Source: Plumapathes pennacea (Eukaryota > Cnidaria > Anthozoa > Antipatharia > Myriopathidae). From it: DNA of 64,000 nucleotides. The translations under genes were made by a program, and so were the position numbers. Positions 24,268 through 35,134 of the stretch are shown one piece after another (position 1 is the first letter of the stretch; each line of letters begins with the position of its first letter). Where the stretch lies: positions 13,403,170-13,467,169 of the forward strand of contig OZ038467.1 in assembly GCA_964036295.1 (NCBI GenBank), in the 5' to 3' direction. The notes under the pieces are model-generated. The model saw only the letters and a list, made by a program, of their open reading frames with translations. It made no database searches and was not told the origin of the DNA.

Positions 24268-27200
24268 ACATGGGTAACCATGGGTAAGCCTTAAAATGTT
24301 AGTAATACCAATGTTAACTGTGCTTATATTAACACAGAAGGGCTGTTGATTTAGACATTACTATCTGCGTAGTAAACAAACGCCACATTACGTCATGATG
24401 AGGTTTTATAATAGAAACATGTAAATACGTAATTTCTGTTAAATCGTTCTGTGATAGTTTGATACATGGGTAACCATGGGTAAGCCTTAAAATGTTAGTA
24501 ATACCAATGTTAACTGTGATTATATTAACACAGAATGGCTGTTGATTTAGACATTACTATCTGCGTAGTAAACAAACGCCACATTACGTCATGATGAGGT
24601 TTTATAATAGAAACATGTAAATACGTAATTTCTGTTAAATTGTTGTGTGATAGTGTGATACATGGGTAACCATGGGTAAGCCTTAAAATGTTAGTAATAC
24701 CAATGTTATCTGTGCTTATATTAACACAGAATGGCTGTTGATTAAGACATTACTATCTGCACAGTAAACAAACGCCTCATTACATCATGATGAGATTTTA
24801 TAATAGAAACATGTAAATACGTAATTTCTGTTAAATTGTTGTGTGATAGTTTGATACATGGGTAACCATGGGTAAGCCTTAAAATGTTAGTAATACCAAT
24901 GTTAACTGTCCTTATATTAACACAGAATGGCTGTTGATTAAGACATTACTATCTGCGCAGTAAACAAACGTCACATCACATCGTGATGACGCCTTATAAT
25001 AGATACATGTAAATACGTAATTTCTGTTAAATTGTTCCTGTGATAGTTTGATACATGGGTAACCATGGGTAAGCCTTAAAATGTTAGTAATACCAATGTT
25101 AACTGTGCCTATATTAACACAGAATGGCTGTTGATTAAGACATTACTATCTGCGCAGTAAACAAACGCCTCATTACGTCATAATAAGGTTTTATAATAGA
25201 AACATGTAAATACGTAATTTCTGTTAAATTGTTCTGTGATAGTTTGGTACATGGGTAACCATGGGTAAGCCTTAAAATGTTAGTAATACCAAAGTTAACT
25301 GTGCTTATATTAACACAGAAAGGCTGTTGATTAAGACATTACTACCTGCGCAGTAAACAAACGCCACATTACGTCATGATGAGGTTTTATAATAGAAACA
25401 TGTAAATACGTAATTTCTGTTAAATTGTTCTGTGATAGTTTGATACATGTGTAACCATGGGTAAGCCTTAAAAGGTTAGTAATACCAAAGTTAACTGTGC
25501 TTATATTAACACAGAATGGCTGTTGATTAAGACATTATTATCTGCGCAGTAAACAAGCATCACATCACATCGTGATGACGCCTTATAATAGAAACATGTA
25601 AATACGTAATTTCTGTTAAATTGTTCCTGTGATAGTTTCATACATGGGTAACCATGGGTAAGCCTTAAAATGTTAGTAATACCAATGTTAACTGTGCCTA
25701 TATTAACACAGAATGGCTGTTGATTAAGACATTACTATCTGCGCAGTAAACAAACGTCACATCACATCGTGATGACGCCTTATAATAGAAACATGTAAAT
25801 ACGTAATTTCTGTTAAATTGTTCCTGTGATAGTTTGATACATGGGTAACCATGGGTAAGCCTTAAAATGTTAGTAATACCAAAGTTAACTGTGCTTATAT
25901 TGACACAGAATGGCTGTTGATTAAGACATTACTATCTGCAAGTAAACAAACGTCACATTACCTCATGATGACGCCTTATAATAGAAACATGTAAATAGGT
26001 AATTTCTGTTAAATTGTTTTGTGATAGTTTGATACATGGGTAACCATGGGTAAGCCTTAAAATGTTCGTAATGCCAATGTTAACTATACTTATATTAACA
26101 CAGAATGGCTGTTGATTAAGATATTACTATCTGCGCAGTAAACGAACGTCACATCAAGTCATTATGAGGTTTTATAATAGAAACATGTAAATACGTAATT
26201 TCTGTTAAATCGTTCTGTGATAGTTTGATACATGGGTAACCATGGGTAAGCCTTAAAATGTTAGTAATACCAAAGTTAACTGTGCTTATATTAACACAGA
26301 ATGGCTGTTGATTAAGACATTATTATCTGCGCAGTAAACAAACGCCTCATTACATCATGATGAGGTTTTATAATAGAAACATGTAAATACGTAATTTCTG
26401 TTAAATTGTTCAGTGATAGTGTGATACATGGGTAACCATGGGTAAGCCTTAAAATGTTAGTAATACCAATGTTAACTGTGCTTATATTAACACAGAAGGG
26501 CTGTTGATTTAGACATTACTATCTGCGTAGTAAACAAACGCCACATTACGTCATGATGAGGTTTTATAATAGAAACATGTAAATACGTAATTTCTGTTAA
26601 ATCGTTCTGTGATAGTTTGATACATGGGTAACCATGGGTAAGCCTTAAAATGTTAGTAATACCAATGTTAACTGTGATTATATTAACACAGAATGGCTGT
26701 TGATTTAGACATTACTATCTGCGTAGTAAACAAACGCCACATTACGTCATGATGAGGTTTTATAATAGAAACATGTAAATACGTAATTTCTGTTAAATTG
26801 TTGTGTGATAGTGTGATACATGGGTAACCATGGGTAAGCCTTAAAATGTTAGTAATACCAATGTTATCTGTGCTTATATTAACACAGAATGGCTGTTGAT
26901 TAAGACATTACTATCTGCACAGTAAACAAACGCCTCATTACATCATGATGAGATTTTATAATAGAAACATGTAAATACGTAATTTCTGTTAAATTGTTGT
27001 GTGATAGTTTGATACATGGGTAACCATGGGTAAGCCTTAAAATGTTAGTAATACCAATGTTAACTGTCCTTATATTAACACAGAATGGCTGTTGATTAAG
27101 ACATTACTATCTGCGCAGTAAACAAACGTCACATCACATCGTGATGACGCCTTATAATAGATACATGTAAATACGTAATTTCTGTTAAATTGTTCCTGTG

Positions 27201-28590
27201 ATAGTTTGATACATGGGTAACCATGGGTAAGCCTTAAAATGTTAGTAATACCAATGTTAACTGTGCCTATATTAACACAGAATGGCTGTTGATTAAGACA
27301 TTACTATCTGCGCAGTAAACAAACGCCTCATTACGTCATAATAAGGTTTTATAATAGAAACATGTAAATACGTAATTTCTGTTAAATTGTTCTGTGATAG
27401 TTTGGTACATGGGTAACCATGGGTAAGCCTTAAAATGTTAGTAATACCAAAGTTAACTGTGCTTATATTAACACAGAAAGGCTGTTGATTAAGACATTAC
27501 TACCTGCGCAGTAAACAAACGCCACATTACGTCATGATGAGGTTTTATAATAGAAACATGTAAATACGTAATTTCTGTTAAATTGTTCTGTGATAGTTTG
27601 ATACATGTGTAACCATGGGTAAGCCTTAAAAGGTTAGTAATACCAAAGTTAACTGTGCTTATATTAACACAGAATGGCTGTTGATTAAGACATTATTATC
27701 TGCGCAGTAAACAAGCATCACATCACATCGTGATGACGCCTTATAATAGAAACATGTAAATACGTAATTTCTGTTAAATTGTTCCTGTGATAGTTTCATA
27801 CATGGGTAACCATGGGTAAGCCTTAAAATGTTAGTAATACCAATGTTAACTGTGCCTATATTAACACAGAATGGCTGTTGATTAAGACATTACTATCTGC
27901 GCAGTAAACAAACGTCACATCACATCGTGATGACGCCTTATAATAGAAACATGTAAATACGTAATTTCTGTTAAATTGTTCCTGTGATAGTTTGATACAT
28001 GGGTAACCATGGGTAAGCCTTAAAATGTTAGTAATACCAAAGTTAACTGTGCTTATATTGACACAGAATGGCTGTTGATTAAGACATTACTATCTGCAAG
28101 TAAACAAACGTCACATTACCTCATGATGACGCCTTATAATAGAAACATGTAAATAGGTAATTTCTGTTAAATTGTTTTGTGATAGTTTGATACATGGGTA
28201 ACCATGGGTAAGCCTTAAAATGTTCGTAATGCCAATGTTAACTATACTTATATTAACACAGAATGGCTGTTGATTAAGATATTACTATCTGCGCAGTAAA
28301 CGAACGTCACATCAAGTCATTATGAGGTTTTATAATAGAAACATGTAAATACGTAATTTCTGTTAAATCGTTCTGTGATAGTTTGATACATGGGTAACCA
28401 TGGGTAAGCCTTAAAATGTTAGTAATACCAAAGTTAACTGTGCTTATATTAACACAGAATGGCTGTTGATTAAGACATTATTATCTGCGCAGTAAACAAA
28501 CGCCTCATTACATCATGATGAGGTTTTATAATAGAAACATGTAAATACGTAATTTCTGTTAAATTGTTCAGTGATAGTGTGATACATGGG
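24268..28590 (+). repeat. 2,158-bp higher-order repeat (11 monomers), two copies
   Basis: Variant-specific markers recur at a fixed distance: CACAGAAGGG at 24333 and 26491, ATGTTATCTG at 24703 and 26861, CAGTGATAGTGTG at 26411 and 28569. The two 11-monomer blocks are nearly identical, far more alike than neighbouring monomers, which points to a recent duplication. Confidence 0.9.
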
Positions 28591-29876
28591 TAACCATGGG
28601 TAAGCCTTTAAAATGTTAGTAATACCAATGTTAACTGTGCTTATATTAACACAGAATGGCTGTTGATTAAGACATTACTATCTGCACAATAAACAAACGT
28701 CACATTACCTCATGAAGACGCCTTATAATAGATACATGTAAATACGTAATTTCTGTTAAATCGTTCTGTGATAGTTGATAAATGGGTAACCATGGGTAAG
28801 CCTTAAAATGTTAGTAATACCAATATTAATTGTGCTTATATTGACACAGAATGGCTGTTGATTAAGACATTACTATCTGCGCAGTAAACAAACGTGTCAT
28901 CACATCGTGATGACGCCTTATAATAGAAACATGTAAATACGTAATTTCTGTTAAATTGTTCTGTCATAGTTTGATACAAGGGTAACCATGGGTAAGCCTT
29001 AAAAGGTTAGTAATACCAATGTTAACTGTGCTTATATTAACACAGAATGGCTGTTGATTAAGACATTATTATCTGCGCAGTAAACAAGCATCACATCACA
29101 TCGTGATGACGCCTTATAATAGAAACATGTAAATACGTAATTTCTGTTAAATTGTTCCTGTGATAGTTTCATACATGGGTAACCATGGGTAAGCCTTAAA
29201 ATGTTAGTAATACCAATGTTAACTGTGCCTATATTAACACAATGGCTGTTGATTAAGACATTACTATCTGCGCAGTAAACAAACGCCTCATTACGTCATA
29301 GTAAGGTTTTATAATAGAAACATGTAAATACGTAATTTCTGTTAAATTGTTCCTGTGATAGTTTGATACATGGGTAACCATGGGTAAGCCTTAAAATGTT
29401 AGTAATACCAAAGTTAACTGTGCTTATATTGACACAGAATGGCTGTTGATTAAGACATTACTATCTGCAAGTAAACAAACGTCACATTACCTCATGATGA
29501 CGCCTTATAATAGAAACATGTAAATACGTAATTTCTGTTAAATTGTTTTGTGATAGTTTGATACATGGGTAACCATGAGTAAGCCTTAAAATGTTCGTAA
29601 TGCCAATGTTAACTATACTTATATTAACACAGAATGGCTGTTGATTAAGATATTACTATCTGCGCAGTAAACGAACGTCACATCAAGTCATTATGAGGTT
29701 TTATAAAAGAAACATGTAAATACGTAATTTCTGTTAAATCGTTCTGTGATAGTTTGATACATGGGTAACCATGGGTAAGCCTTAAAATGTTAGTAATACC
29801 AAAGTTAACTGTGCTTATATTAACACAGAATGGCTGTTGATTAAGACATTATTATCTGCGCAGTAAACAAACGCCT

Positions 29877-29882
29877 CATTAC
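29877..29882 (+). other. Left target-site duplication CATTAC of the Polinton
   Basis: CATTAC directly precedes the AGTAGT end; the same six bases follow ACTACT at 47803-47808. With one copy removed, the flanks rejoin into an ordinary satellite monomer (CCTCATTACATCATGATGAG occurs at 26345). Confidence 0.95.
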
Positions 29883-30245
29883 AGTAGTATAGTGTTTGAG
29901 GGGTCCAGCACGCTTTACAGCGCATTTTCTATAAAAATTGGCATAAATTAAGTTACTAAAAATTGTGCTCTTAGCTTTTTGTTTTATAGCACTTGCACGG
30001 CCTTTACAACACAACATAATACATGTTTGAATGCCTCTACTATGAGCACAGTTTTTAGTAATTTTATTTTTGCAAACGCATTTAAATTTTTTAAAAAAAC
30101 ATATAGAATGGGCAAAAATAAGATACGATATGATTTAAATTTTTTTTAAAAACATATAGAATTGAAAAAATAAGATGCCATATGATTTAAATTTTTTTTA
30201 AAACATATAGATTGATTTAAGAATGGAAATTGCGCTCATAGCTTT
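29883..30245 (+). repeat. Left terminal inverted repeat of the Polinton
   Basis: It matches the inverted right end almost perfectly for about 245 bp. It then continues through AT-rich AAATTTTTTAAAACATATAGA units to the GCGCTCATAGC motif. The left arm carries one extra unit of about 50 bp relative to the right arm. Confidence 0.9.
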
Positions 30246-30372
30246 TTGAATTATTACCATTTTCCCATTCCCACAATTGCTATATCATTGATAAATTCAA
30301 CTCTATGAATGATACATTCTTGCTATTGCTCAGGGGCTTAAAGATGGGATTTATGTTGTTTAAAGACGGATT

Positions 30373-30597
30373 TTATTTATTGTTGTCGTTGCGTTTTTGT
30401 TTTTTACGAATGCTATTTAACTCAAGATTTATTTTTTGAATGGTTCGTTCAAGGTGGTTTACGTAGTTTTGAATAACCTTAACGCGAGAAGTAATATGTT
30501 CTTCTTTTAGTTTTAGTTTGTCATTTTCGTGTAGTAAATCATTTTTACTTTTTGAGTTGAAGAACTCGTCGAATATGCTTTTTACGTAGTTGTTCAT
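30373..30597 (-). CDS. Small coiled-coil protein (Polinton)
   Basis: A 74-residue, highly charged helical protein with heptad-like leucine/isoleucine spacing (HLERTIQKINLELNSIRKK) and a basic C terminus. The start codon lies in TTATATATG, the element's promoter-like motif, which supports this as a real gene. It is the outermost gene at the left end and is divergent from the zinc-ribbon gene at 30644. It mirrors the small coiled-coil gene at the right end (47001). Function unknown. Confidence 0.6.
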   Translation of the reverse strand: MNNYVKSIFDEFFNSKSKNDLLHENDKLKLKEEHITSRVKVIQNYVNHLERTIQKINLELNSIRKKQKRNDNNK

Positions 30598-30643
30598 ATA
30601 TAATATGTTTTATTAAAAGATAAAATCTGTATTAATGATATAG

Positions 30644-31210
30644 ATGTGTGACGAAGTTTTGCATGAAGAATTTAAAAGTGAAAGATACGACTTTGTGGAT
30701 TGTCCGATTTGTGGTGTGGAAATTTGTGAGCAAGTGTTGAAACGTGAGAGTTGTTGCGAAAAAATGGAAGTTTGTGTCGTGCGCGGAAGAAACGTTTGTG
30801 TAAAATGTGGCGTCGAGAATGGATATGTTTATATGCCCGAGTACGTTGATTTTGCGCAAAACATGTTTAAGATTAATCGTAGGACGATTTATAATCGAAA
30901 GTATAGGGTCAATAATGTTTTAATTGAAATGATTGAAAATGGCGAAGTTTATCTTGATAGCGATGAAAAAGGGAAAGTACAATGCATTTTGAAAGAGTTA
31001 GGAATTATTGCGTCGAAAATTGGAGGAAGAAGGAGAATGATAGATTTTAAGTTCATTTTTTGGAAGGTATTTGAAGCTATGAATGTTAAGTGTAGAAAGA
31101 ATTTTAATGTGTCAATTGAGAAGTTTATAAAGTTTGAAAAGTGGTGGGTCGAAGCGATAGAAGTTGTGAGGGGTGACCCAAAGTATACTTTTTGTAAAGT
31201 GTTATTGTGA
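30644..31210 (+). CDS. Cys-rich zinc-binding protein, possible late transcription factor-like
   Basis: 188 residues. The N-terminal half carries CPIC (20-23), further Cys pairs, and CVKCG near residue 57, consistent with one or two zinc ribbons. The C-terminal half is a helical basic domain with INRRTIYNRKYRVNNVL and FKFIFWKVFEAM. The arrangement (zinc ribbon, then an NRxxxYxRKxR segment and an xFxFxxxKxFE segment) is reminiscent of viral late transcription factors of the VLTF3 type; this is a tentative resemblance, not an identification. It is the only plus-strand gene left of the virion block and ends 9 nt into the convergent membrane-protein gene. Confidence 0.6.
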   Translation: MCDEVLHEEFKSERYDFVDCPICGVEICEQVLKRESCCEKMEVCVVRGRNVCVKCGVENGYVYMPEYVDFAQNMFKINRRTIYNRKYRVNNVLIEMIENGEVYLDSDEKGKVQCILKELGIIASKIGGRRRMIDFKFIFWKVFEAMNVKCRKNFNVSIEKFIKFEKWWVEAIEVVRGDPKYTFCKVLL

Positions 31211-31723
31211 TGATTTTTTACCGTCTGTAACATTAAATAGTGTCGTGTTGTGCTTCTTATCGTAAGTTTTTAAGTATTTATCAATTGGAGCGCCCAAGTC
31301 GATTCGCAAGTCGTCCACGAATGATAATCTCTTGACTACTTGATTCATATCGCAATTTCCACTTCGAAGTGATTCTTTTATGGAAATATTGAGGTGCATC
31401 AGAGTTTGATATATAAATTTCGCGTTATCGATCTTTGAAGACAAGTTTTTATGCTCCATAACGATTTTTATGGCGATTGAAATGCTTGCCAACGCTATGA
31501 ATCCAATTCCGCCAGTACCTATGGACGCACCAATTGCGCCTGTTCCGAGGACTCCAGACACTATGTTACCTGCTAAGTTTAGACGCTTAAAGTGCCTGAA
31601 CATATGTTTGTAAGCCCAGGTTAAACGATGAGTTGATAAGTAGTAGGACTTTAGTTGCGCAACTTCTTCTTTAGTCAATTTGTTGCTTATGTGGTTGAAA
31701 TTAATTACTTGTATTTTTGCCAT
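31202..31723 (-). CDS. Small two-helix membrane protein (SLATT-like topology)
   Basis: 173 residues from the ATG at 31723, chosen because it sits in the TATATACATG promoter-like motif; an upstream in-frame extension lacks such a context. A basic helix (LKSYYLSTHRLTWAYKHMFR) is followed by a Gly/Ala/Ile-rich hydrophobic stretch (about 47-90) long enough for two membrane passes, then a helical C-terminal region (KIDNAKFIYQTLMHLNISI) and an acidic tail. Helix, paired membrane segments and trailing helices recall SLATT/DUF4231 membrane proteins. I recall related frames in other cnidarian Polintons, but the function is unknown. Confidence 0.65.
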   Translation of the reverse strand: MAKIQVINFNHISNKLTKEEVAQLKSYYLSTHRLTWAYKHMFRHFKRLNLAGNIVSGVLGTGAIGASIGTGGIGFIALASISIAIKIVMEHKNLSSKIDNAKFIYQTLMHLNISIKESLRSGNCDMNQVVKRLSFVDDLRIDLGAPIDKYLKTYDKKHNTTLFNVTDGKKSSQ

Positions 31724-31766
31724 GTATATATTATGATACATTATATGTACCCCTTCACGATGATTT

Positions 31767-32240
31767 TTAAGAAGCCTTGATCTGATTTTCAAGAGCTTTT
31801 AGTTTGGTAGTTAGTTTGTTAATGTCTAATTTGTGTTTTTCTTTCAAGTTTTTTACGTGAGTATCAAAATATTGTTTGTTAATAGCGTCTAAAGAAGAAA
31901 TGGGATTGGAAGAAATGCCCGTTAATTGATTCCCTCCAACATCGTATCTTTGTTTTCCTGGGTCAAGTTTTAAACAGTCGTCGAAACTATTTTCTAAGTA
32001 TTTTTTTGTTACGCAATCGTTGTCGTCGACGGCTTGAGCAAGGTTTTTTAATAAATTTTGGTTCATGTCAATGTTGGCTTGAAATTTTCGCGTTCCGTCC
32101 GTGAGCATCACTTCGTTCATTTCTTTGATAGATTCCTTGACTGTGTCTTTAAGACGATTAGCTTCTCTTTCTTTTACGAAATTCATATGACGGTGTTTCA
32201 TTTTTGCATAATTTGCGAGGACTTCTTTGTTTGAACTCAT
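31767..32240 (-). CDS. Short fibre-like protein with TKKY motif
   Basis: 157 residues starting in ATATATATG. It has a charged N-terminal helix, then two copies of a fibre-type signature: NQNLLKNL..AVDDNDCVTKKYL (about 60-83) and GNQLTGISS..SLDAINKQYF (about 103-125). It ends in a coiled-coil tail (KLTTKLKALENQ). The D-A/D-x-x-T/N-K-K/Q-Y pattern is common in trimeric tail and head fibres. It sits next to two larger fibre genes, suggesting a fibre-base or attachment role. Confidence 0.6.
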   Translation of the reverse strand: MSSNKEVLANYAKMKHRHMNFVKEREANRLKDTVKESIKEMNEVMLTDGTRKFQANIDMNQNLLKNLAQAVDDNDCVTKKYLENSFDDCLKLDPGKQRYDVGGNQLTGISSNPISSLDAINKQYFDTHVKNLKEKHKLDINKLTTKLKALENQIKAS

Positions 32241-32255
32241 ATATATTTGGTTACA

Positions 32256-33971
32256 TTATGCACTGAGGTGATAATACTCGAATTTTAAAAATAATGAAAA
32301 CTTGTCGATGTTGTCGTTTTCAAGTGCTCGGAATACTAAAACGTCTCCATTCTTAATCCAAAAACTTTCACTTGCTGCCTGCCGTTCCAAAACGTCGACG
32401 GCTGCTATGATTTTTCGCGAGAGTCTATTGTTAGAAAATTCCAGAACGACTTCAAAGTCAACACTTTTTGAGTGAGGAACGTTTGAGGGGTTTTGGAGAG
32501 TTGCCGTCATGAAAATCAAAGTATCATCATTTCCATCAAATTCAAAAGCTGCAACGTTAATTTCTTCACCATTTGACTTACGTTTTCTCCTTGCCATGCG
32601 ACTTCTCCCAGTTATGAAGTTGGTGTTTAAACCAAATTTTGAGAATGCATTTGTTTGGGAAGTGTTGAGATATCTTTCGTTGTCGTCGGCTTGAATGGCT
32701 GTTGTAAAATCAAGAAACGCGACGTCGAATTTTGGTGCATGATTGTACACGAATCCAACAGTTGCGGCCAAATTTTTTTGTGCCAATGATGTATACTCGG
32801 TGATTCCATCACATTGTATTTTGCCTTTTACTTCGAGAGTTTTTGATGAATATGGAATTATTTCTTTGACTGTTAATTGATTAAGACTTGTGATGTTGTG
32901 GTTATTACCTTTGAGATCTTGTGTAAGACCATCCATTTTGTTTATGAAACTTGAGCCTCCAGGTGCATGAATTCCCGCAATTTTTTGATCGATGTAAGTT
33001 TTTTGTGTTTGAAATTTTTGATCGGTGTAAATTTTAGAGTCAGATAATGAACGAGAACCAACTTGATCTGTATAATTGCGAACGTCATTTTTTGTTTTAG
33101 TGATCGATTGTGTGAGTGAAGAATTTGTGTTACCAATCTTTGTGTCAAAAGAAGTTTCAGTTTCAACCAACGTTTTGAGGAGACAAACTTGATCGCCTTC
33201 GTTTTTATTGTTGTTTATTCCTTTTGCTGTCGCTTGAAGAACTTCAGGAATGTTTTTAAACCAAACTCTGTCGGAATTATTGTCGATTTGCATAAATTCG
33301 TGGCCACCTTGACTATAGAATCCAATACTCGCTCTGAAGAATCCAGAATCATATTGTCTCACGTCCAACTCGCTTACTTTTGTTTTTTTGTCCTTGAAGG
33401 TTGGTTCAGAATGAGAGCCATTTACTTTTTTTATTTCATCGTTAAAGGTTTTAACGGTTAATAGTTCTGTGTCAGATTTTAGGTCATTTTGCGTAGAGGT
33501 AAGTAGTCTTGGAATGTGTTTGAAATAAGTATTTTGAAAATCGTCTACGGCCATGTAAAGATTATTTGCAATGTAGAATTGAAGCTGTCCATTATGTTCG
33601 TGTCTGATGTCGACGTCTTTCGTCAGAGTTCCGTCTTTGAATTTCGCTTCCTCGTCTATTTTGCCAATTTCACTTTTTAATGTTTTAACCAAAACGAGTT
33701 GATCATCTTTTGAAAGATCGTTTGTCGCAGTTTCAACGCTTGGAGTTTCCTTAAATATTGCGATTCCAGAACTTTTTAAGGTTAGACCTTTTACGTCTGT
33801 ATCATTGTCGTTGGTGTGAAATTCAAGGTTGTGATTGGATGGCGCACGAATATCGACTTGGGAAATTAATGTACCAGATTTGAATTTTGCAACTTGAGTT
33901 TCTACGATTGTTTTAGTGCCAGCATGTTTTTGATCCGTATTTTCTGATATTGAATCGTTGATGTAACCCAT
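32256..33971 (-). CDS. Large fibre-like protein with three repeated beta modules
   Basis: 571 residues starting in AATTATATG, with TGTAAC just upstream. The N terminus MGYINDS is shared with the downstream paralogue (33981-35120). It holds three modules of about 85 residues, each starting FKxGTL/KxxKVS...VDIR or LDVR, passing through a beta-rich L-x-F-Y/H region, and ending with KxxP...LVKT-type linkers (about 28-280). A coiled-coil shaft follows, then GLTQDLKGNNHNI/LTVKEII (about 345-375), and a beta-rich C-terminal head. It is likely a trimeric virion attachment fibre; host receptor unknown. Confidence 0.7.
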   Translation of the reverse strand: MGYINDSISENTDQKHAGTKTIVETQVAKFKSGTLISQVDIRAPSNHNLEFHTNDNDTDVKGLTLKSSGIAIFKETPSVETATNDLSKDDQLVLVKTLKSEIGKIDEEAKFKDGTLTKDVDIRHEHNGQLQFYIANNLYMAVDDFQNTYFKHIPRLLTSTQNDLKSDTELLTVKTFNDEIKKVNGSHSEPTFKDKKTKVSELDVRQYDSGFFRASIGFYSQGGHEFMQIDNNSDRVWFKNIPEVLQATAKGINNNKNEGDQVCLLKTLVETETSFDTKIGNTNSSLTQSITKTKNDVRNYTDQVGSRSLSDSKIYTDQKFQTQKTYIDQKIAGIHAPGGSSFINKMDGLTQDLKGNNHNITSLNQLTVKEIIPYSSKTLEVKGKIQCDGITEYTSLAQKNLAATVGFVYNHAPKFDVAFLDFTTAIQADDNERYLNTSQTNAFSKFGLNTNFITGRSRMARRKRKSNGEEINVAAFEFDGNDDTLIFMTATLQNPSNVPHSKSVDFEVVLEFSNNRLSRKIIAAVDVLERQAASESFWIKNGDVLVFRALENDNIDKFSLFLKFEYYHLSA

Positions 33972-33980
33972 ATAATTACG

Positions 33981-35120
33981 TTACATTCCTGGATATTCGA
34001 TTTTGAGAGTTGTGAAGCATTTACTTCGACCATCATGTATCTTCGCGCTAAAGAAAAATAAATCGTCTTTTTTTAGAATCAAAGGCAATGTACGCACTTC
34101 TTTGCCATCTACTTGTTGTAGTCTTAATGCAGTGTTGTTAGTTCTAAAAGGTGGTTCACCTACACTTTTCCACCAAACAGTTAGTGTGAAATCTATCGAA
34201 AAATTTCGGTCTGAGTTACAAAACACTGACATTATAGCAATTGTGTTGTCGCTTCCTAAAAATTTTAAGGCTGTAAGACCCGTGGCTAAGATGCCCATGT
34301 TTTGTGAGTTTAAGCCTTCCCAAAATTTGGTTTTGCGGTTACTTCCATTAAGTAATTGTGATTGATTAATAAGAAGTCTTTCGTCTTTAAGTGTTGGGTC
34401 TCCTGTTATAGTTTTATAATCACTACTATTGATGAAATTGAGTTGTCCATAATCAATTTGAGGAATGTTTTGTAACATAGTGCGTACATTTGGAATGTAA
34501 TCTAGTTGATCCTCCGTCGTTATTTTACCAATGTCGGCGATGGATACTGTGCTGGTAATTTTACCAATAATTTGAATTTTTCTTGTATCTCCTAATCCTA
34601 TGATTTTTCTTACTCTCAATTTGTCGATGCCATTGAGTTCGTGTAAGTTGCAATTTAAGTCTTGTGTTAAACCTTCAGTTTTGTCAATGTATTTTGATTT
34701 TACTTCATCGAAAATGTGTTTCATAATGGAAAGTGTGTAGTTGTTACTTTCTGCTACTATTTGTCTTAGATGTCCAAACGATACCAAATATGGATCTGTA
34801 AATGGTGCATATATAATTTCTTTCAATTTTGTTAATGCTGGATTTAAATATTGACTAACAGCAAGTGGTTTTGGGTTTTTAAGAGTTGGAACTTTTGGTA
34901 GATTCTCAAATTCTACATTTTGATCTTTGTCGACACTCATGTATTCCTTCCCTTGATTGTAAAATTCAACGTTGTCGTTTGTCTTACGGATGTCGATTGA
35001 ACTTGTAGGCGTGGAATTTGCAAAACGGCCTGTTGCCTGCTCAATAATTGTTAAATGTGAGCCTTGTAAACTATCTTGATGGTGACTCCGATTTTGAGTT
35101 GAATCATTTATATATCCCAT
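33981..35120 (-). CDS. Second fibre-like protein, paralogue with one module
   Basis: 379 residues from the ATG at 35120 (context TGTATATGGG; the codon two positions upstream is TTG). It shares with the 571-residue fibre the MGYINDS start, one SSIDIR...VEFYNQGKEYMSVD module, and the GLTQDLNCNLHELNGIDKL segment. The middle and C-terminal head differ in sequence, so the pair probably bears different tips on a common base. Confidence 0.7.
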   Translation of the reverse strand: MGYINDSTQNRSHHQDSLQGSHLTIIEQATGRFANSTPTSSIDIRKTNDNVEFYNQGKEYMSVDKDQNVEFENLPKVPTLKNPKPLAVSQYLNPALTKLKEIIYAPFTDPYLVSFGHLRQIVAESNNYTLSIMKHIFDEVKSKYIDKTEGLTQDLNCNLHELNGIDKLRVRKIIGLGDTRKIQIIGKITSTVSIADIGKITTEDQLDYIPNVRTMLQNIPQIDYGQLNFINSSDYKTITGDPTLKDERLLINQSQLLNGSNRKTKFWEGLNSQNMGILATGLTALKFLGSDNTIAIMSVFCNSDRNFSIDFTLTVWWKSVGEPPFRTNNTALRLQQVDGKEVRTLPLILKKDDLFFFSAKIHDGRSKCFTTLKIEYPGM

Positions 35121-35134
35121 ATACAATTAGTTTT

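Larger units (their letters stand above)
23675..29882 (+). repeat. 196-bp satellite, left block, about 32 copies
   Basis: The marker CATGGGTAACCATGGGTAAG recurs at 23681, 23877, 24073, 24269 and onwards, a constant 196-bp period. Monomers vary at a few sites (CGTCAC/CGCCTC, TGACGCC/TGAGGTT, TTAAAATG/TTAAAAGG). The block stops inside a monomer at the Polinton target site. Confidence 0.97.
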
